Origin: Gemmataceae bacterium
GTDB taxonomy: Bacteria; Planctomycetota; Planctomycetia; Gemmatales; Gemmataceae
Assembly: GCA_019636445.1 (NCBI GenBank)
Contig: JAHBXO010000002.1
Span: forward strand, 124,001 to 188,000
Direction: 5' to 3'
DNA: 64,000 bases
Position numbers and translations under genes: made by a program. Shown here piece by piece: positions 26,977 through 34,833 of the stretch. Every line of letters begins with the position of its first letter. Position 1 is the first letter of the stretch. A model generated the notes under the pieces. That model saw only the letters and a program-made list of their open reading frames with translations, was not told the origin of the DNA and made no database searches.

Positions 26977-27552
26977 ATGGCCAAGTCGACCGCCAAACCC
27001 GCCGCGAAGACCGGCGAACGCAAGCTCCCGAAGCCGAAGATCAAGCGCCGACAGCAGGTCATCAAGGGTGCCCACGGCGGAATGCAGCTCGTGCTCGTCG
27101 AAGACGTCGCCCACCTCGGCAAGCAGGGCGATCTCGTCGAAGTGAAGCCCGGTTACGGCCGCAATTACCTCGTCCCCTACGGGCTCGCCGTCGTCCCCGA
27201 CCCGCACAACCTCAAGCGCCTCGAAAGCTACAAGATCAAGGTCAACAAGGCGCGCGAGGCCCGCATCGCCGACCTCAAGGTCCTCGCCGAACAACTCGCC
27301 CGAATGGGGTCCTTCACCATCGAGGCGAACGCCACGGACGACGACCACCTCTACGGTTCGATCGGCGCGGCCGAAATCAGCAAGCTCCTCAAGGGCAAGA
27401 ACCTCGGCATCGAGGCGAGCATGGTCAAACTCGAGCACCCGATCAAGGAAGCGAACACGATCTCCGACGTGCCGCTGAACCTCGGCTACGGGATCGAGTC
27501 GAAGATCCAGCTCATCGTCGTCGGCGTCAAGCAGGGCGCCGCGAAGAAGTAA
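26977..27552 (+). CDS. rplI: 50S ribosomal protein L9
   Basis: 191 residues, longer than the usual ~150 because of a basic N-terminal extension of about 30 residues. The L9 N-domain follows: LVLVEDVAHLGKQGDLVEVKPGYGRNYLVPYGLA. After the connecting helix the C-domain has DDHLYGSIGAAEI and HPIKEANTISDVPLNL. In its place in the classical S6-SSB-(S18)-L9-DnaB order. Confidence 0.95.
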   Translation: MAKSTAKPAAKTGERKLPKPKIKRRQQVIKGAHGGMQLVLVEDVAHLGKQGDLVEVKPGYGRNYLVPYGLAVVPDPHNLKRLESYKIKVNKAREARIADLKVLAEQLARMGSFTIEANATDDDHLYGSIGAAEISKLLKGKNLGIEASMVKLEHPIKEANTISDVPLNLGYGIESKIQLIVVGVKQGAAKK

Positions 27553-27571
27553 CCGCGATCCGATTCGCACC

Positions 27572-27602
27572 AGCCCGCGGGGGAAACTCCGCGGGCTTTT
27601 TT
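27572..27602 (+). terminator. Rho-independent terminator after rplI
   Basis: AGCCCGCGG (27572-27580) pairs with CCGCGGGCT (27589-27597), and a T-run follows to 27602. Confidence 0.88.
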
Positions 27603-27647
27603 CGTTCCGAGATTGAAACCCGCATCCCGATACTTGAAACTGACTCC

Positions 27648-29015
27648 ATGTCCGACATCGTCCTGCCTGATCGCGTGCCGCCGCAAAGCAAGGAAGCCGA
27701 GATGGGCGTCCTCGGCAGCATCCTGCGCCAGAACGACGTGCTGAACGAAGTCCAGCAGGTCGTCCGGGCCGACAATTTCTATTACGACGCCCACCAGAAG
27801 ATCTACGACGCGATCGTCGAGACGTACAACTCCGGCAAACCGGTCGACGCCGTCATTCTGTTCGAAGTCCTGAAGCAACGCCAACAACTCGAAGACATCG
27901 GCGGACCGGCCTATATCGCCGAACTCTGGGACGCCGCCCCGACGGCGGCCAACGCGGAATACTACGCGCGGATCGTGCGCGAGAAGGCGATCGTCCGCAA
28001 TCTGATCCACGCGAATACCGAACTCCTCCGCGACGCCTACGACGGCACGATGCCGGCGGACGAGTTGCTTGGCACCGCCGAACGCCGCATTCTCGAAATC
28101 GCCGAGAAGGGTACCGTCGGCGAGATGAAGACGCTCGAAGTGGCGATGAAGGAAGCCCTCGACCGGATCGATGCGCGCTCGACGGGCAATCTGTCGGAGG
28201 TCGGCGTGCCGACCGGTTACGTGGACCTGGACAACCTGACCGCCGGCCTGCACGAAAGCGAACTCGTCATCATCGCCGCGCGGCCGGGCATCGGGAAGAC
28301 GGCCTTCGCGCTCAACCTCGTCCGCCACGCCGTCGTGGACGAGCGCATGCCAGTGTTCTTCGTCAGCCTCGAAATGGCGCGCGTCGAACTGGCCGAGCGC
28401 CTGCTCGCGTGCCAGTCCCGGGTCGACAGTTTCAAGCTGCGCAAGGGGAACTTGAACAGTACGGACATCGGCCGGCTGATGGACGCTGCCGAACAGTTGA
28501 AGGGTACGCCGCGCGAACCCGTGAAGTTGTTCATCGACGACACACCGGCGCAGACGATGCTCCGCATCGCGGCAAACGCCCGGCGTCTGAAATTGAAGCA
28601 CAACCTCCGCATGGTAGTCATCGACTACCTCCAGCTCATCGAGCCGGAAAACCGTCGCGATCCGCGGCAGGAGCAGGTGGCGCAGATCAGCCGTCGGTTG
28701 AAATTCCTTGCGAAGGAATTGAAGATCCCCGTGATCGCGCTCGCGCAGGTGAACCGCGCGAGCGAGGACCGGCAGGACCACAAGCCGCGTCTCTCGGACC
28801 TGCGCGAATCCGGTTCGCTCGAACAGGACGCCGACACGGTGATGATCCTGCACCGCCCCGGCGTGTTCGACCGCGAGGCGGGGGACAACATCCTGGAGGT
28901 GATCGTCGGCAAGCAGCGCAACGGCCCGACGGGGGAAATCACGCTGACCTACCTGAAGGAGTACATGCGGTACGAGAACTACTCCGCAGACGCCGGCCGC
29001 GGGGAGTCGATTTGA
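27648..29015 (+). CDS. dnaB: Replicative DNA helicase DnaB
   Basis: 455 residues of normal layout. The N-terminal DnaB domain (PPQSKEAEMGVLGSIL, residues 8-23, to about 115) is followed by a linker and the RecA-like ATPase domain: Walker A AARPGIGKTAFALN, FFVSLEMARVELAERLL, Walker B RMVVIDYLQLI, and the arginine-finger region RLSDLRESGSLEQDADTVM. No intein is present. It unwinds the fork as a hexamer. Confidence 0.97.
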   Translation: MSDIVLPDRVPPQSKEAEMGVLGSILRQNDVLNEVQQVVRADNFYYDAHQKIYDAIVETYNSGKPVDAVILFEVLKQRQQLEDIGGPAYIAELWDAAPTAANAEYYARIVREKAIVRNLIHANTELLRDAYDGTMPADELLGTAERRILEIAEKGTVGEMKTLEVAMKEALDRIDARSTGNLSEVGVPTGYVDLDNLTAGLHESELVIIAARPGIGKTAFALNLVRHAVVDERMPVFFVSLEMARVELAERLLACQSRVDSFKLRKGNLNSTDIGRLMDAAEQLKGTPREPVKLFIDDTPAQTMLRIAANARRLKLKHNLRMVVIDYLQLIEPENRRDPRQEQVAQISRRLKFLAKELKIPVIALAQVNRASEDRQDHKPRLSDLRESGSLEQDADTVMILHRPGVFDREAGDNILEVIVGKQRNGPTGEITLTYLKEYMRYENYSADAGRGESI

Positions 29016-29036
29016 TCGGGTAGAATGAAGTTGTCC

Positions 29037-29045
29037 AAGAGGAGG
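29037..29045 (+). promoter_or_regulatory. Strong Shine-Dalgarno sequence
   Basis: AAGAGGAGG ends 7 nt before the ATG at 29053, a near-perfect ribosome-binding site. It is much stronger than those of neighbouring genes and supports this start for the putative antitoxin. Confidence 0.65.
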
Positions 29046-29052
29046 ATTTTCA

Positions 29053-29367
29053 ATGACCTTTTCCGTCCTGACGGAGCCTATCGCCACGGGATTTCGGGCC
29101 AGTACTGGGGCGCCGTGGTCGCTCTTTGCGGAGGGGCCGACCGAGGCGGCAGCCTTGAACGCTCTGCGGGCAATGGTCGATCGAAAGTGTCTCGGTGGCG
29201 CCAGAATTCATCAGCTCAATATCCCCGGCGATCTTCGCGCCGCATGGGATGAATTGGCGAGCGACCCGTCGCGGGACGAACACGTCCAAGCCATGGCCGA
29301 TTATCGGAAAACGCGGGAAGCTGAAGAAGAACGCACCGAGTCGGAACGCAATCGGGTGCGCGAATGA
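29053..29367 (+). CDS. Putative antitoxin partner of a PIN toxin
   Basis: 104 residues, family not recognised. The first half (GFRASTGAPWSLFAEGPTEA) has a beta-rich look, similar in outline to small HicB- or YefM-unlike proteins, and the C-terminus (about 78-104) is a highly charged helix rich in Glu and Arg. The stop overlaps the start of the PIN gene by 4 nt, the typical antitoxin-toxin spacing and order. Role inferred only from position, size and strong ribosome-binding site. Confidence 0.5.
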   Translation: MTFSVLTEPIATGFRASTGAPWSLFAEGPTEAAALNALRAMVDRKCLGGARIHQLNIPGDLRAAWDELASDPSRDEHVQAMADYRKTREAEEERTESERNRVRE

Positions 29368-29780
29368 TTCGGTTCGTCATGGATACGGATACGTTCACGC
29401 TCTTCTGCCACCAACACACCGCGGTGGTCGCGCAAGTCGATGCGTCATTTTCCGAAACCTCGGTGACGACGATTACCGTCGAAGAACAATTCGCTGGATG
29501 GTTCGCGAAACTCCAACAGTTGCGGTTGCCGACGGAATACGCTCGGACTTCGCGCAGGATCGCCACGACGGCCCGACTGCTGTCGCTTTTTCAGATCGCA
29601 CACATGTCCGAATCGGCCTTGGCCCGCTTCGACTCCCTGCTGAAACTCAAGCTCAACGTCGGTCGCATGGACCTGCGCATCGCGGCGATCGCGCTCGACG
29701 CGAACGGAACCGTCGTCACGCGCAACGCCCGCGATTTCGGCCGCGTTCCCGGATTGACGATCGTCGATTGGTCGGTGTAA
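29364..29780 (+). CDS. PIN-domain (VapC-like) toxin
   Basis: 138 residues. PIN-domain acidic residues are in place: FVMDTDTFTLF (Asp8), the TITVEEQFAGW helix (Glu), NVGRMDLRIAAIAL (Asp in the third position) and VTRNARDFGRVPGLTIVDW (fourth site). Members are Mg-dependent RNases that cut tRNA or rRNA when free of antitoxin. Translation is probably coupled to the upstream gene through the ATGA overlap. ispF follows 19 bp later. Confidence 0.85.
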   Translation: MIRFVMDTDTFTLFCHQHTAVVAQVDASFSETSVTTITVEEQFAGWFAKLQQLRLPTEYARTSRRIATTARLLSLFQIAHMSESALARFDSLLKLKLNVGRMDLRIAAIALDANGTVVTRNARDFGRVPGLTIVDWSV

Positions 29781-29799
29781 TCAATTCCCGGAGGCTCCC

Positions 29800-30273
29800 G
29801 TGATCCGTGTTGGTTCCGGTCATGATTCGCACCGGTTGGTAACGGGGCGACCGCTGATCCTCGGCGGCGTACGGATTGAATACGCAAAGGGCCTTGCGGG
29901 CCATTCGGACGCCGACGCGGTGCTGCACGCCGTTACGGACGCCCTGCTCGGCGCGGCGGGCCTCGGCGACATCGGCGACGCCTTCCCCGATACCGATCCG
30001 CAATGGAAGGACGCCGACTCGGCGATGATCCTGCTCGATTCCCTCGTAAGGATTCGCGACTTGGGCTGGCGGCCCGTGAACCTCGACATCACGATCTTCG
30101 CCCAGGAACCAAAGCTCGGCCCGGTCAAGCAGGCGATCCGCGAGAACGTCGCGCGGCTCGTCGAACTTCCCGCGGACACTGTCAACGTGAAGGCGAAGAC
30201 CGGCGAGCGCGTCGGCCATATCGGCCGCGGCGAGGCGATCGCATGCCACGCCATCGTCCTCCTCGAAAAGTGA
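29800..30273 (+). CDS. ispF: 2-C-methyl-D-erythritol 2,4-cyclodiphosphate synthase
   Basis: A MEP-pathway enzyme for isoprenoid precursors, working as a trimer with a zinc site. 157 residues with a GTG start. Zinc ligands Asp9 and His11 are in GHDSHRL and His43 is in HSDADAVLHA. The DIGDAFPDTDPQWK flexible loop and the C-terminal VNVKAKTGERVGHIGRGEAI are typical. Starts just after the PIN gene. Confidence 0.97.
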   Translation: MIRVGSGHDSHRLVTGRPLILGGVRIEYAKGLAGHSDADAVLHAVTDALLGAAGLGDIGDAFPDTDPQWKDADSAMILLDSLVRIRDLGWRPVNLDITIFAQEPKLGPVKQAIRENVARLVELPADTVNVKAKTGERVGHIGRGEAIACHAIVLLEK

Positions 30274-30274
30274 C

Positions 30275-30802
30275 ATGGACACAGCGGCAATAATTCGCGA
30301 AATTCTCACAGACTACGCCCTGCATCCGCGCGGCTTCCACGGTGTCGTCCACTGGGCGCGCGTCCTCGAGAACGGACTGAAACTCGCCGAGGCGACCGGC
30401 GCGAACCAAGACGTCGTGACGCTCTTCGCGCTCTTCCACGACTCGCGGCGCGTGAACGACGGACACGATTGGGGTCACGGCCTCCGCGGGGCGCAGCTCG
30501 CGAAGCGACTCCGGGGAAACGCATTCGATCTGGACGACGCGTCATTCGAACTCCTATTCCGCGCCTGCGAATGGCACACGGAAGGCGAGTCCGATTCGGA
30601 TCTCACGGTCTGCACATGCTGGGACGCAGATCGCCTTGATCTCGGCCGAGTTGGCATCCGACCGGACCCGAAATACCTTTGCACGAAGGCGGCCCGATCG
30701 CCGGCGATAATCGAATGGGCCGACAAACGGGCAAGACGCGAATTCGAACCGACGTTCGTCATCGAGGGATGGGGTATCCCATTGGATTTTCCCGGCGAAT
30801 GA
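30275..30802 (+). CDS. HD-domain phosphohydrolase-like protein
   Basis: 175 residues. An HD-type metal site is visible: HGVVHWARV (His22, His26), FALFHDSRR (His55-Asp56), a HDWGHG segment, and WDADRLDLGRVG, which carries the later Asp. The substrate is unknown; related small HD proteins act on nucleotides or phosphate esters. The ATG lies 1 bp after the ispF stop, so the two are coupled. Confidence 0.75.
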   Translation: MDTAAIIREILTDYALHPRGFHGVVHWARVLENGLKLAEATGANQDVVTLFALFHDSRRVNDGHDWGHGLRGAQLAKRLRGNAFDLDDASFELLFRACEWHTEGESDSDLTVCTCWDADRLDLGRVGIRPDPKYLCTKAARSPAIIEWADKRARREFEPTFVIEGWGIPLDFPGE

Positions 30803-30909
30803 GCCGCCGATGAACGCGGATCAACGCAGATCGAATCAATAGAAATTGATTTATCAACATCCGCATTCTTCTGCGGCCAACCGGATTTGAACGAACCCGA
30901 GAGATCAGG
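30803..30909. repeat. Spacer with degenerate GATGAACGC-type inverted repeat
   Basis: The 107-bp spacer before cysS is mildly AT-rich. It holds the motif CGATGAACGCGGATCAACGC, an inner hairpin AATCAAT/ATTGATT (30834-30851) and a partial reverse copy ending CTTCTGCGGCC. The same word family recurs before ruvA at 33107. Confidence 0.55.
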
Positions 30910-32445
30910 ATGAGCCTCCAAGTTTATTCCACGCTGTCGCGCAAGAAGGAACCGTTCCACAAGCGGCCCGGCGAAACCGTCTCGATGTACGTCTGCGGGC
31001 CGACGGTCTACAAGCCGAGCCACATCGGCCACATGGTCGGACCGGTCATCTTTGACACGGTCAAGCGGTACCTGCAATACATCGGCTACAAGGTCACGTG
31101 GGTCGTCAACATCACGGACGTGGACGACAAGCTGATCGTGCGCGCCGGCGAACTGAAGACGACCGTGCCGGAACTCGCGGCGAAGATGACCGACGATTAT
31201 CTCGACTGCCTCAAGAAACTCAATGTCACCGGCATCGACCAGTTCCCGAAGGCGACCGAGCACATTGGCGGTATGATCGCGATGATTGGCCGCCTCGTCG
31301 CGAAGGGGATCGCGTACCCGGCCGACGGCGACGTCTACTTCGACGTGTCCAAGGACTCGGACTACGGCAAGCTCTGCGGCTTCGACCCGGAACAGCTTGA
31401 AGGCGGCGCGCGGCTGGAAGTGAGCGGCAAGAAACGGAACCCCGGCGACTTCGCACTGTGGAAGGGCGCGAAGCCGGGCGAGCCGAAGGAAGTGACGTGG
31501 GACTCGCCGTGGGGGCCGGGCCGGCCGGGCTGGCATATCGAGTGCAGCGTGATGAGCCAGAAGCTGCTCGGCGACACGCTCGACATCCACGGCGGCGGCC
31601 TCGACCTACGCTTCCCCCACCACGAAAACGAGCTCGCGCAGAGCGAGAGTGACACCGACAAGCCGTTCGCGAAGGTCTGGATGCACAACGGGCTCCTGAA
31701 ACTGCGCAGCGGCAAGATGGCCGGTTCGCTCGGCAACGTGCTCAACGTGGCCGACGCCTTGACGCTCGTCGGCGGCGAGACGCTCCGCTTCTTCATCCTG
31801 AACACCCACTATCGCTCACCCATCGACCTTGGCGACTGGGAGCCGACGCCGGGATCGATCCCGTCCGGGCTGGCGAACGCCCAGAAGGCGTTCGAGACCT
31901 TCACGCGATTCGGTGAACGCTATCAACGCATCACGGGGCGGAGCTTCTTCACGAGCACCAAGCCCGACCCGCGCCGTACCATGTCCGTCGACATGGGGTC
32001 GTACCTCATGCGATTCTCGGAGCACATGAACGACGACTTCAACACCGGCGGCGCCGTCGGCGTGCTGTTCGATCTCGTCACGGCATTGAATCGCACGGCC
32101 GACTTCCACCGCCTGGAATCGCCCGGCGCTCAGGCCGACCGCGCCATGGCCGAATTCGAGGAAGGGGCGGTGCTGCTCAAGGAACTCGGTCAGATTCTCG
32201 GCCTGTTCCTGCAAGCTCCGTCCCAAGCCAAGCTCGCCGGCGGCGACCAACTCGCAGCGGGTCTCATGGACCTCTTGATCGAACTGCGGAACAACCTCCG
32301 CGCCACCGCCAAGGGGATTGCCGACAAGGCCGACCCGACGAAAAAGGCCCTCTTCGACCAGACCGACCTGATTCGCCAGCGCCTCGCGGCTTTGAACGTG
32401 ACGCTCGAAGACCGCCCCGCCGGTACGACGTGGCGCGTGGGTTAA
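30910..32445 (+). CDS. cysS: Cysteinyl-tRNA synthetase
   Basis: 511 residues, class I. Zinc-site Cys and the HIGH motif are present: YVCGPTVYKPSHIGHM (residues 27-42). WHIECSVMS and LRFPHHENELAQSE carry the other zinc and substrate residues. The KMSKS loop is changed to KMAGSLGN. Insertions relative to E. coli (461 residues) lie in the C-terminal half (NTHYRSPIDLGDWEPTPG onward). Otherwise complete. Confidence 0.94.
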   Translation: MSLQVYSTLSRKKEPFHKRPGETVSMYVCGPTVYKPSHIGHMVGPVIFDTVKRYLQYIGYKVTWVVNITDVDDKLIVRAGELKTTVPELAAKMTDDYLDCLKKLNVTGIDQFPKATEHIGGMIAMIGRLVAKGIAYPADGDVYFDVSKDSDYGKLCGFDPEQLEGGARLEVSGKKRNPGDFALWKGAKPGEPKEVTWDSPWGPGRPGWHIECSVMSQKLLGDTLDIHGGGLDLRFPHHENELAQSESDTDKPFAKVWMHNGLLKLRSGKMAGSLGNVLNVADALTLVGGETLRFFILNTHYRSPIDLGDWEPTPGSIPSGLANAQKAFETFTRFGERYQRITGRSFFTSTKPDPRRTMSVDMGSYLMRFSEHMNDDFNTGGAVGVLFDLVTALNRTADFHRLESPGAQADRAMAEFEEGAVLLKELGQILGLFLQAPSQAKLAGGDQLAAGLMDLLIELRNNLRATAKGIADKADPTKKALFDQTDLIRQRLAALNVTLEDRPAGTTWRVG

Positions 32446-32447
32446 CC

Positions 32448-32529
32448 GTTTTGCATTTATCATTCTTCATTTTGCATTGGTTCGGATATTTTCGGATCAA
32501 TGCAAAATGAAGAATGACAAATGCAAAAC
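32448..32529. repeat. AT-rich 32-bp inverted repeat before ruvC
   Basis: The arms at 32448-32479 and 32498-32529 match at 31 of 32 positions (the mismatch allows a G-U pair) with an 18-nt loop. It starts 2 bp after the cysS stop and ends 15 bp before the ruvC ATG. It is much lower in GC than the surrounding genes. It could stop cysS transcripts and has the form of a small mobile palindrome. Confidence 0.85.
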
Positions 32530-32544
32530 CAGAACGGGTTCTTC

Positions 32545-33105
32545 ATGCGAATCCTCGGCATCGATCCCGGCTTGCAAACGACCGGCTACGCGGTGATCGA
32601 ACCGGCAGACGGCGGGCCGGCGCTGTGCGAGGCGGGCGTGATCCGCACGGCGGATGCCGCGAAGACGCGCGACATGGCGAAACGGCTGGCGACGATCTAC
32701 GACGCCGTCGTCGAAGTCTTCGACCAGTGGACGCCGGGCGTCGTCGTCGTCGAGCAACTCTACGCCCACTACGAGCACCCGCGCACGGCGATCCTGATGG
32801 GCCACGCCCGCGGCGTGTTCTTCCTCGTCGGCGGCCAGCGCGGCGTGCCGGTGCTCAGCTACCCGGCCACGAAGATCAAGAAGACCGTCACCGGCAGCGG
32901 TCGGGCTGGCAAGGAACAGATGCAATATGCGATCATGCGCGAGTTCGGGCTGGCACAGCCGCCGGAACCGCACGACGTGGCCGACGCCCTCGGGATCGCG
33001 CTGTGCCACTACTTCCTCGGCGGCTCACCCCGAAGGGGATTGCAATCGGCCCTGCACACGGGCGTGAACATGAAGGCGCTACTAGGAAATGAGGAAGAGT
33101 CTTAG
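32545..33105 (+). CDS. ruvC: Holliday junction endodeoxyribonuclease RuvC
   Basis: 186 residues from the ATG at 32545 (MRILGIDPGL). An in-frame ATG at 32521 lies inside the palindrome and is rejected. The acidic site is Asp7 in GIDPG, Glu in VVVEQLY, and the DVADALGIAL pair near the C-terminus. It resolves Holliday junctions with RuvAB, whose genes follow. Confidence 0.95.
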   Translation: MRILGIDPGLQTTGYAVIEPADGGPALCEAGVIRTADAAKTRDMAKRLATIYDAVVEVFDQWTPGVVVVEQLYAHYEHPRTAILMGHARGVFFLVGGQRGVPVLSYPATKIKKTVTGSGRAGKEQMQYAIMREFGLAQPPEPHDVADALGIALCHYFLGGSPRRGLQSALHTGVNMKALLGNEEES

Positions 33106-33106
33106 C

Positions 33107-33160
33107 CGCAGATGAACGCAGATAAAACAGAACTCAATCTTAATCTGTGTTCATCTACGG
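33107..33160. repeat. GATGAACGCAGAT inverted repeat before ruvA
   Basis: CCGCAGATGAACGCAGAT (33107-33124) pairs with ATCTGTGTTCATCTACGG (about 33143-33160) with two mismatches. It occupies most of the 68-bp ruvC-ruvA spacer. The word is related to the one at 30808. Confidence 0.7.
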
Positions 33161-33173
33161 TTAAATATCGGAA

Positions 33174-33794
33174 ATGATTACGAAGCTCACGGGACGACTG
33201 GTTCGCGTGCTGGACGAAGAGGTCCGCGTCGCGATTCCGCCGTACGAGTACCAGGTGCTCGTGCCGGAGAGCGTGCGCCGGCTCGTGCAGATGAAGACCG
33301 GCGAGGAGATCACCTTCCACATCAGCCAGTACTACGAAGGGAATTCGGTCGGCAGCCGGTTCATCCCGCGCATGATCGGCTTCTTGACCGAATCGGAACT
33401 GGAGTTTTTCGACCTGTTCTGCACCGTGGACAAGATCGGTGTGAAAAAGGCCCTCAAGGCGCTTGCTCGGTCGCCGAGGGACATCGCGAACGCCATCGTG
33501 CGCGAGGACGCCAAGTGGCTGGCGACGCTGCCCGGGATCGGCGCGACGACGGCGGAGCAGATCGTCAGCACGCTCAAGCGCAAGGTCGGCAAGCACGCCT
33601 TGGCCGGCGAATCGGGCGAGTCGGTGCCGGCCGTGACCGGCGAAACGTCCCGCCTCGTCGAGGACATCTATCAAGCGTTGCTCGTCGTCGGCCTCGGCCC
33701 CGCGGAGGCGCGATCCAAGCTCGATGGCTTGCTGAAGTCCGGCCAGAAATTCCAGACCGTCGAGGACGGTCTGACGCTCATCTATTCCCGTTGA
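33174..33794 (+). CDS. ruvA: Holliday junction branch-migration protein RuvA
   Basis: 206 residues, normal length. The N-terminal OB domain (MITKLTGRLVRVLDEEVRV), the domain II helix-hairpin-helix motifs (KIGVKKALKAL and LATLPGIGATTAEQIV), and the C-terminal domain III that contacts RuvB (EDIYQALLVVGLGPAEARSKLDGL) are all present. ruvB is not next: three small genes intervene. Confidence 0.94.
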   Translation: MITKLTGRLVRVLDEEVRVAIPPYEYQVLVPESVRRLVQMKTGEEITFHISQYYEGNSVGSRFIPRMIGFLTESELEFFDLFCTVDKIGVKKALKALARSPRDIANAIVREDAKWLATLPGIGATTAEQIVSTLKRKVGKHALAGESGESVPAVTGETSRLVEDIYQALLVVGLGPAEARSKLDGLLKSGQKFQTVEDGLTLIYSR

Positions 33795-33807
33795 AACGGA
33801 GGACCCC

Positions 33808-34227
33808 ATGCGCATCGCGTTCGTGATGTTCGTCCTGCTCGCCCCGGCCGCGCTTGCCGACAACAAATCCGAGCTGAAATCGCTCGCCGGCAAGTGGCAG
33901 GTCTCCGATGCTGAGATCGACGGTAAGAAGGTGACGGAGACCTTCAAGGATGTCGTGCTGACCATCGAAAACGGAAACTACACCGTGAAGCTCGGCGCGA
34001 TGGAGGATAAGGGCACCGTGACCGTCGATACGTCGAAGAAGCCGAAGACGATGGACGTGGCTGGAACCGAAGGCGTCAACCGCGGCAAAACCTTTCCCTG
34101 CATCTACGAGCTGAAGGACGACACGCTGACGATCTGCTACGGCCTCGACTTCGCGACCCGCCCGGCGGAGTTGAAGACCGCCGAGAAGTCGAACCGGCTG
34201 CTCATCGTGTATAAAAGGAAAAAGTGA
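33808..34227 (+). CDS. TIGR03067-type secreted protein
   Basis: 139 residues with a signal peptide (MRIAFVMFVLLAPAALA). The domain reads SLAGKWQVSDAEIDGKKV, then TIENGNYTV, DTSKKPKTMDVAGTEG and YELKDDTLTICYG, the recognisable lipocalin-like layout of planctomycete TIGR03067 proteins. Function unknown. It sits 13 bp after ruvA and 10 bp before the antitoxin gene, inside the ruv cluster. Confidence 0.88.
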   Translation: MRIAFVMFVLLAPAALADNKSELKSLAGKWQVSDAEIDGKKVTETFKDVVLTIENGNYTVKLGAMEDKGTVTVDTSKKPKTMDVAGTEGVNRGKTFPCIYELKDDTLTICYGLDFATRPAELKTAEKSNRLLIVYKRKK

Positions 34228-34237
34228 GGGTTCCGCC

Positions 34238-34432
34238 ATGAGTCTGACCATTGAGATTTCCCCGGAACAGTTTGAGGATCTCAGGCGTATCGCCGAAGCG
34301 GCTGGCGAGTCCGTGGACCATTGCGTGCGACGAGAGATCGAGGCCATGATCGAACGCCGTCGGTCGTTTCGCGAGGCGGCGGATTATGTACTCCAGAAGA
34401 ACGCCGATCTTTATCGACGGTTAGCTCGATGA
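34238..34432 (+). CDS. Antitoxin of a Doc-type system
   Basis: 64 residues: SLTIEISPEQFEDLRRIAEAAG, then a helix ending VLQKNADLYRRLAR. The C-terminal NADLYRRLA tail is the segment that Doc-family antitoxins commonly use to block the toxin. Its TGA overlaps the toxin's ATG (ATGA). An antitoxin role is inferred from order, size and the tail. Confidence 0.8.
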   Translation: MSLTIEISPEQFEDLRRIAEAAGESVDHCVRREIEAMIERRRSFREAADYVLQKNADLYRRLAR

Positions 34433-34833
34433 GATATCTCACGCTTGATGAAGTGATCCAACTCCATTCCGATGTTGTCGTTCAATCTGGCGGAAGCGCC
34501 GTGATTCTCGATATCGGCAAGATCGACTCGGCCGTTGCACAACCGCGAATGACGTTCGATGGGATCGAGCTCTATCCGTCAATTGCCGAGAAAGCCTCGG
34601 CACTCGGGTTCTCGTTGGCGAGCAATCATGGCTTCGAGGATGGAAACAAGCGAATTGGTCACTCGGCTATGGAAACTTTTCTCGTCCTCAATGGTTACGA
34701 ATTAATGGCCACAATCGACGACCAGGAACGAATGTTTCTTCGGCTCGCCGATCATCAAGTGTCCCGAGAGGAGTTTCTCGCTTGGGTTCGGGATCACATC
34801 GTACCTCGGAAAGGCGGTACTAGTGGCCCGTGA
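34429..34833 (+). CDS. doc: Doc/Fic-family toxin
   Basis: 134 residues from the ATG that overlaps the antitoxin stop. The Fic core HGFEDGNKRIGHSA (residues 67-80) has His67, Asp71, Asn73, Lys74 and Arg75 intact, matching the Doc consensus HxFxDANKR with Gly for Ala. Doc proteins phosphorylate EF-Tu. The C-terminal 11 nt overlap the predicted ruvB start. The gene's lower GC and codon choice differ from ruvA and ruvB and suggest acquisition. Confidence 0.85.
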   Translation: MRYLTLDEVIQLHSDVVVQSGGSAVILDIGKIDSAVAQPRMTFDGIELYPSIAEKASALGFSLASNHGFEDGNKRIGHSAMETFLVLNGYELMATIDDQERMFLRLADHQVSREEFLAWVRDHIVPRKGGTSGP

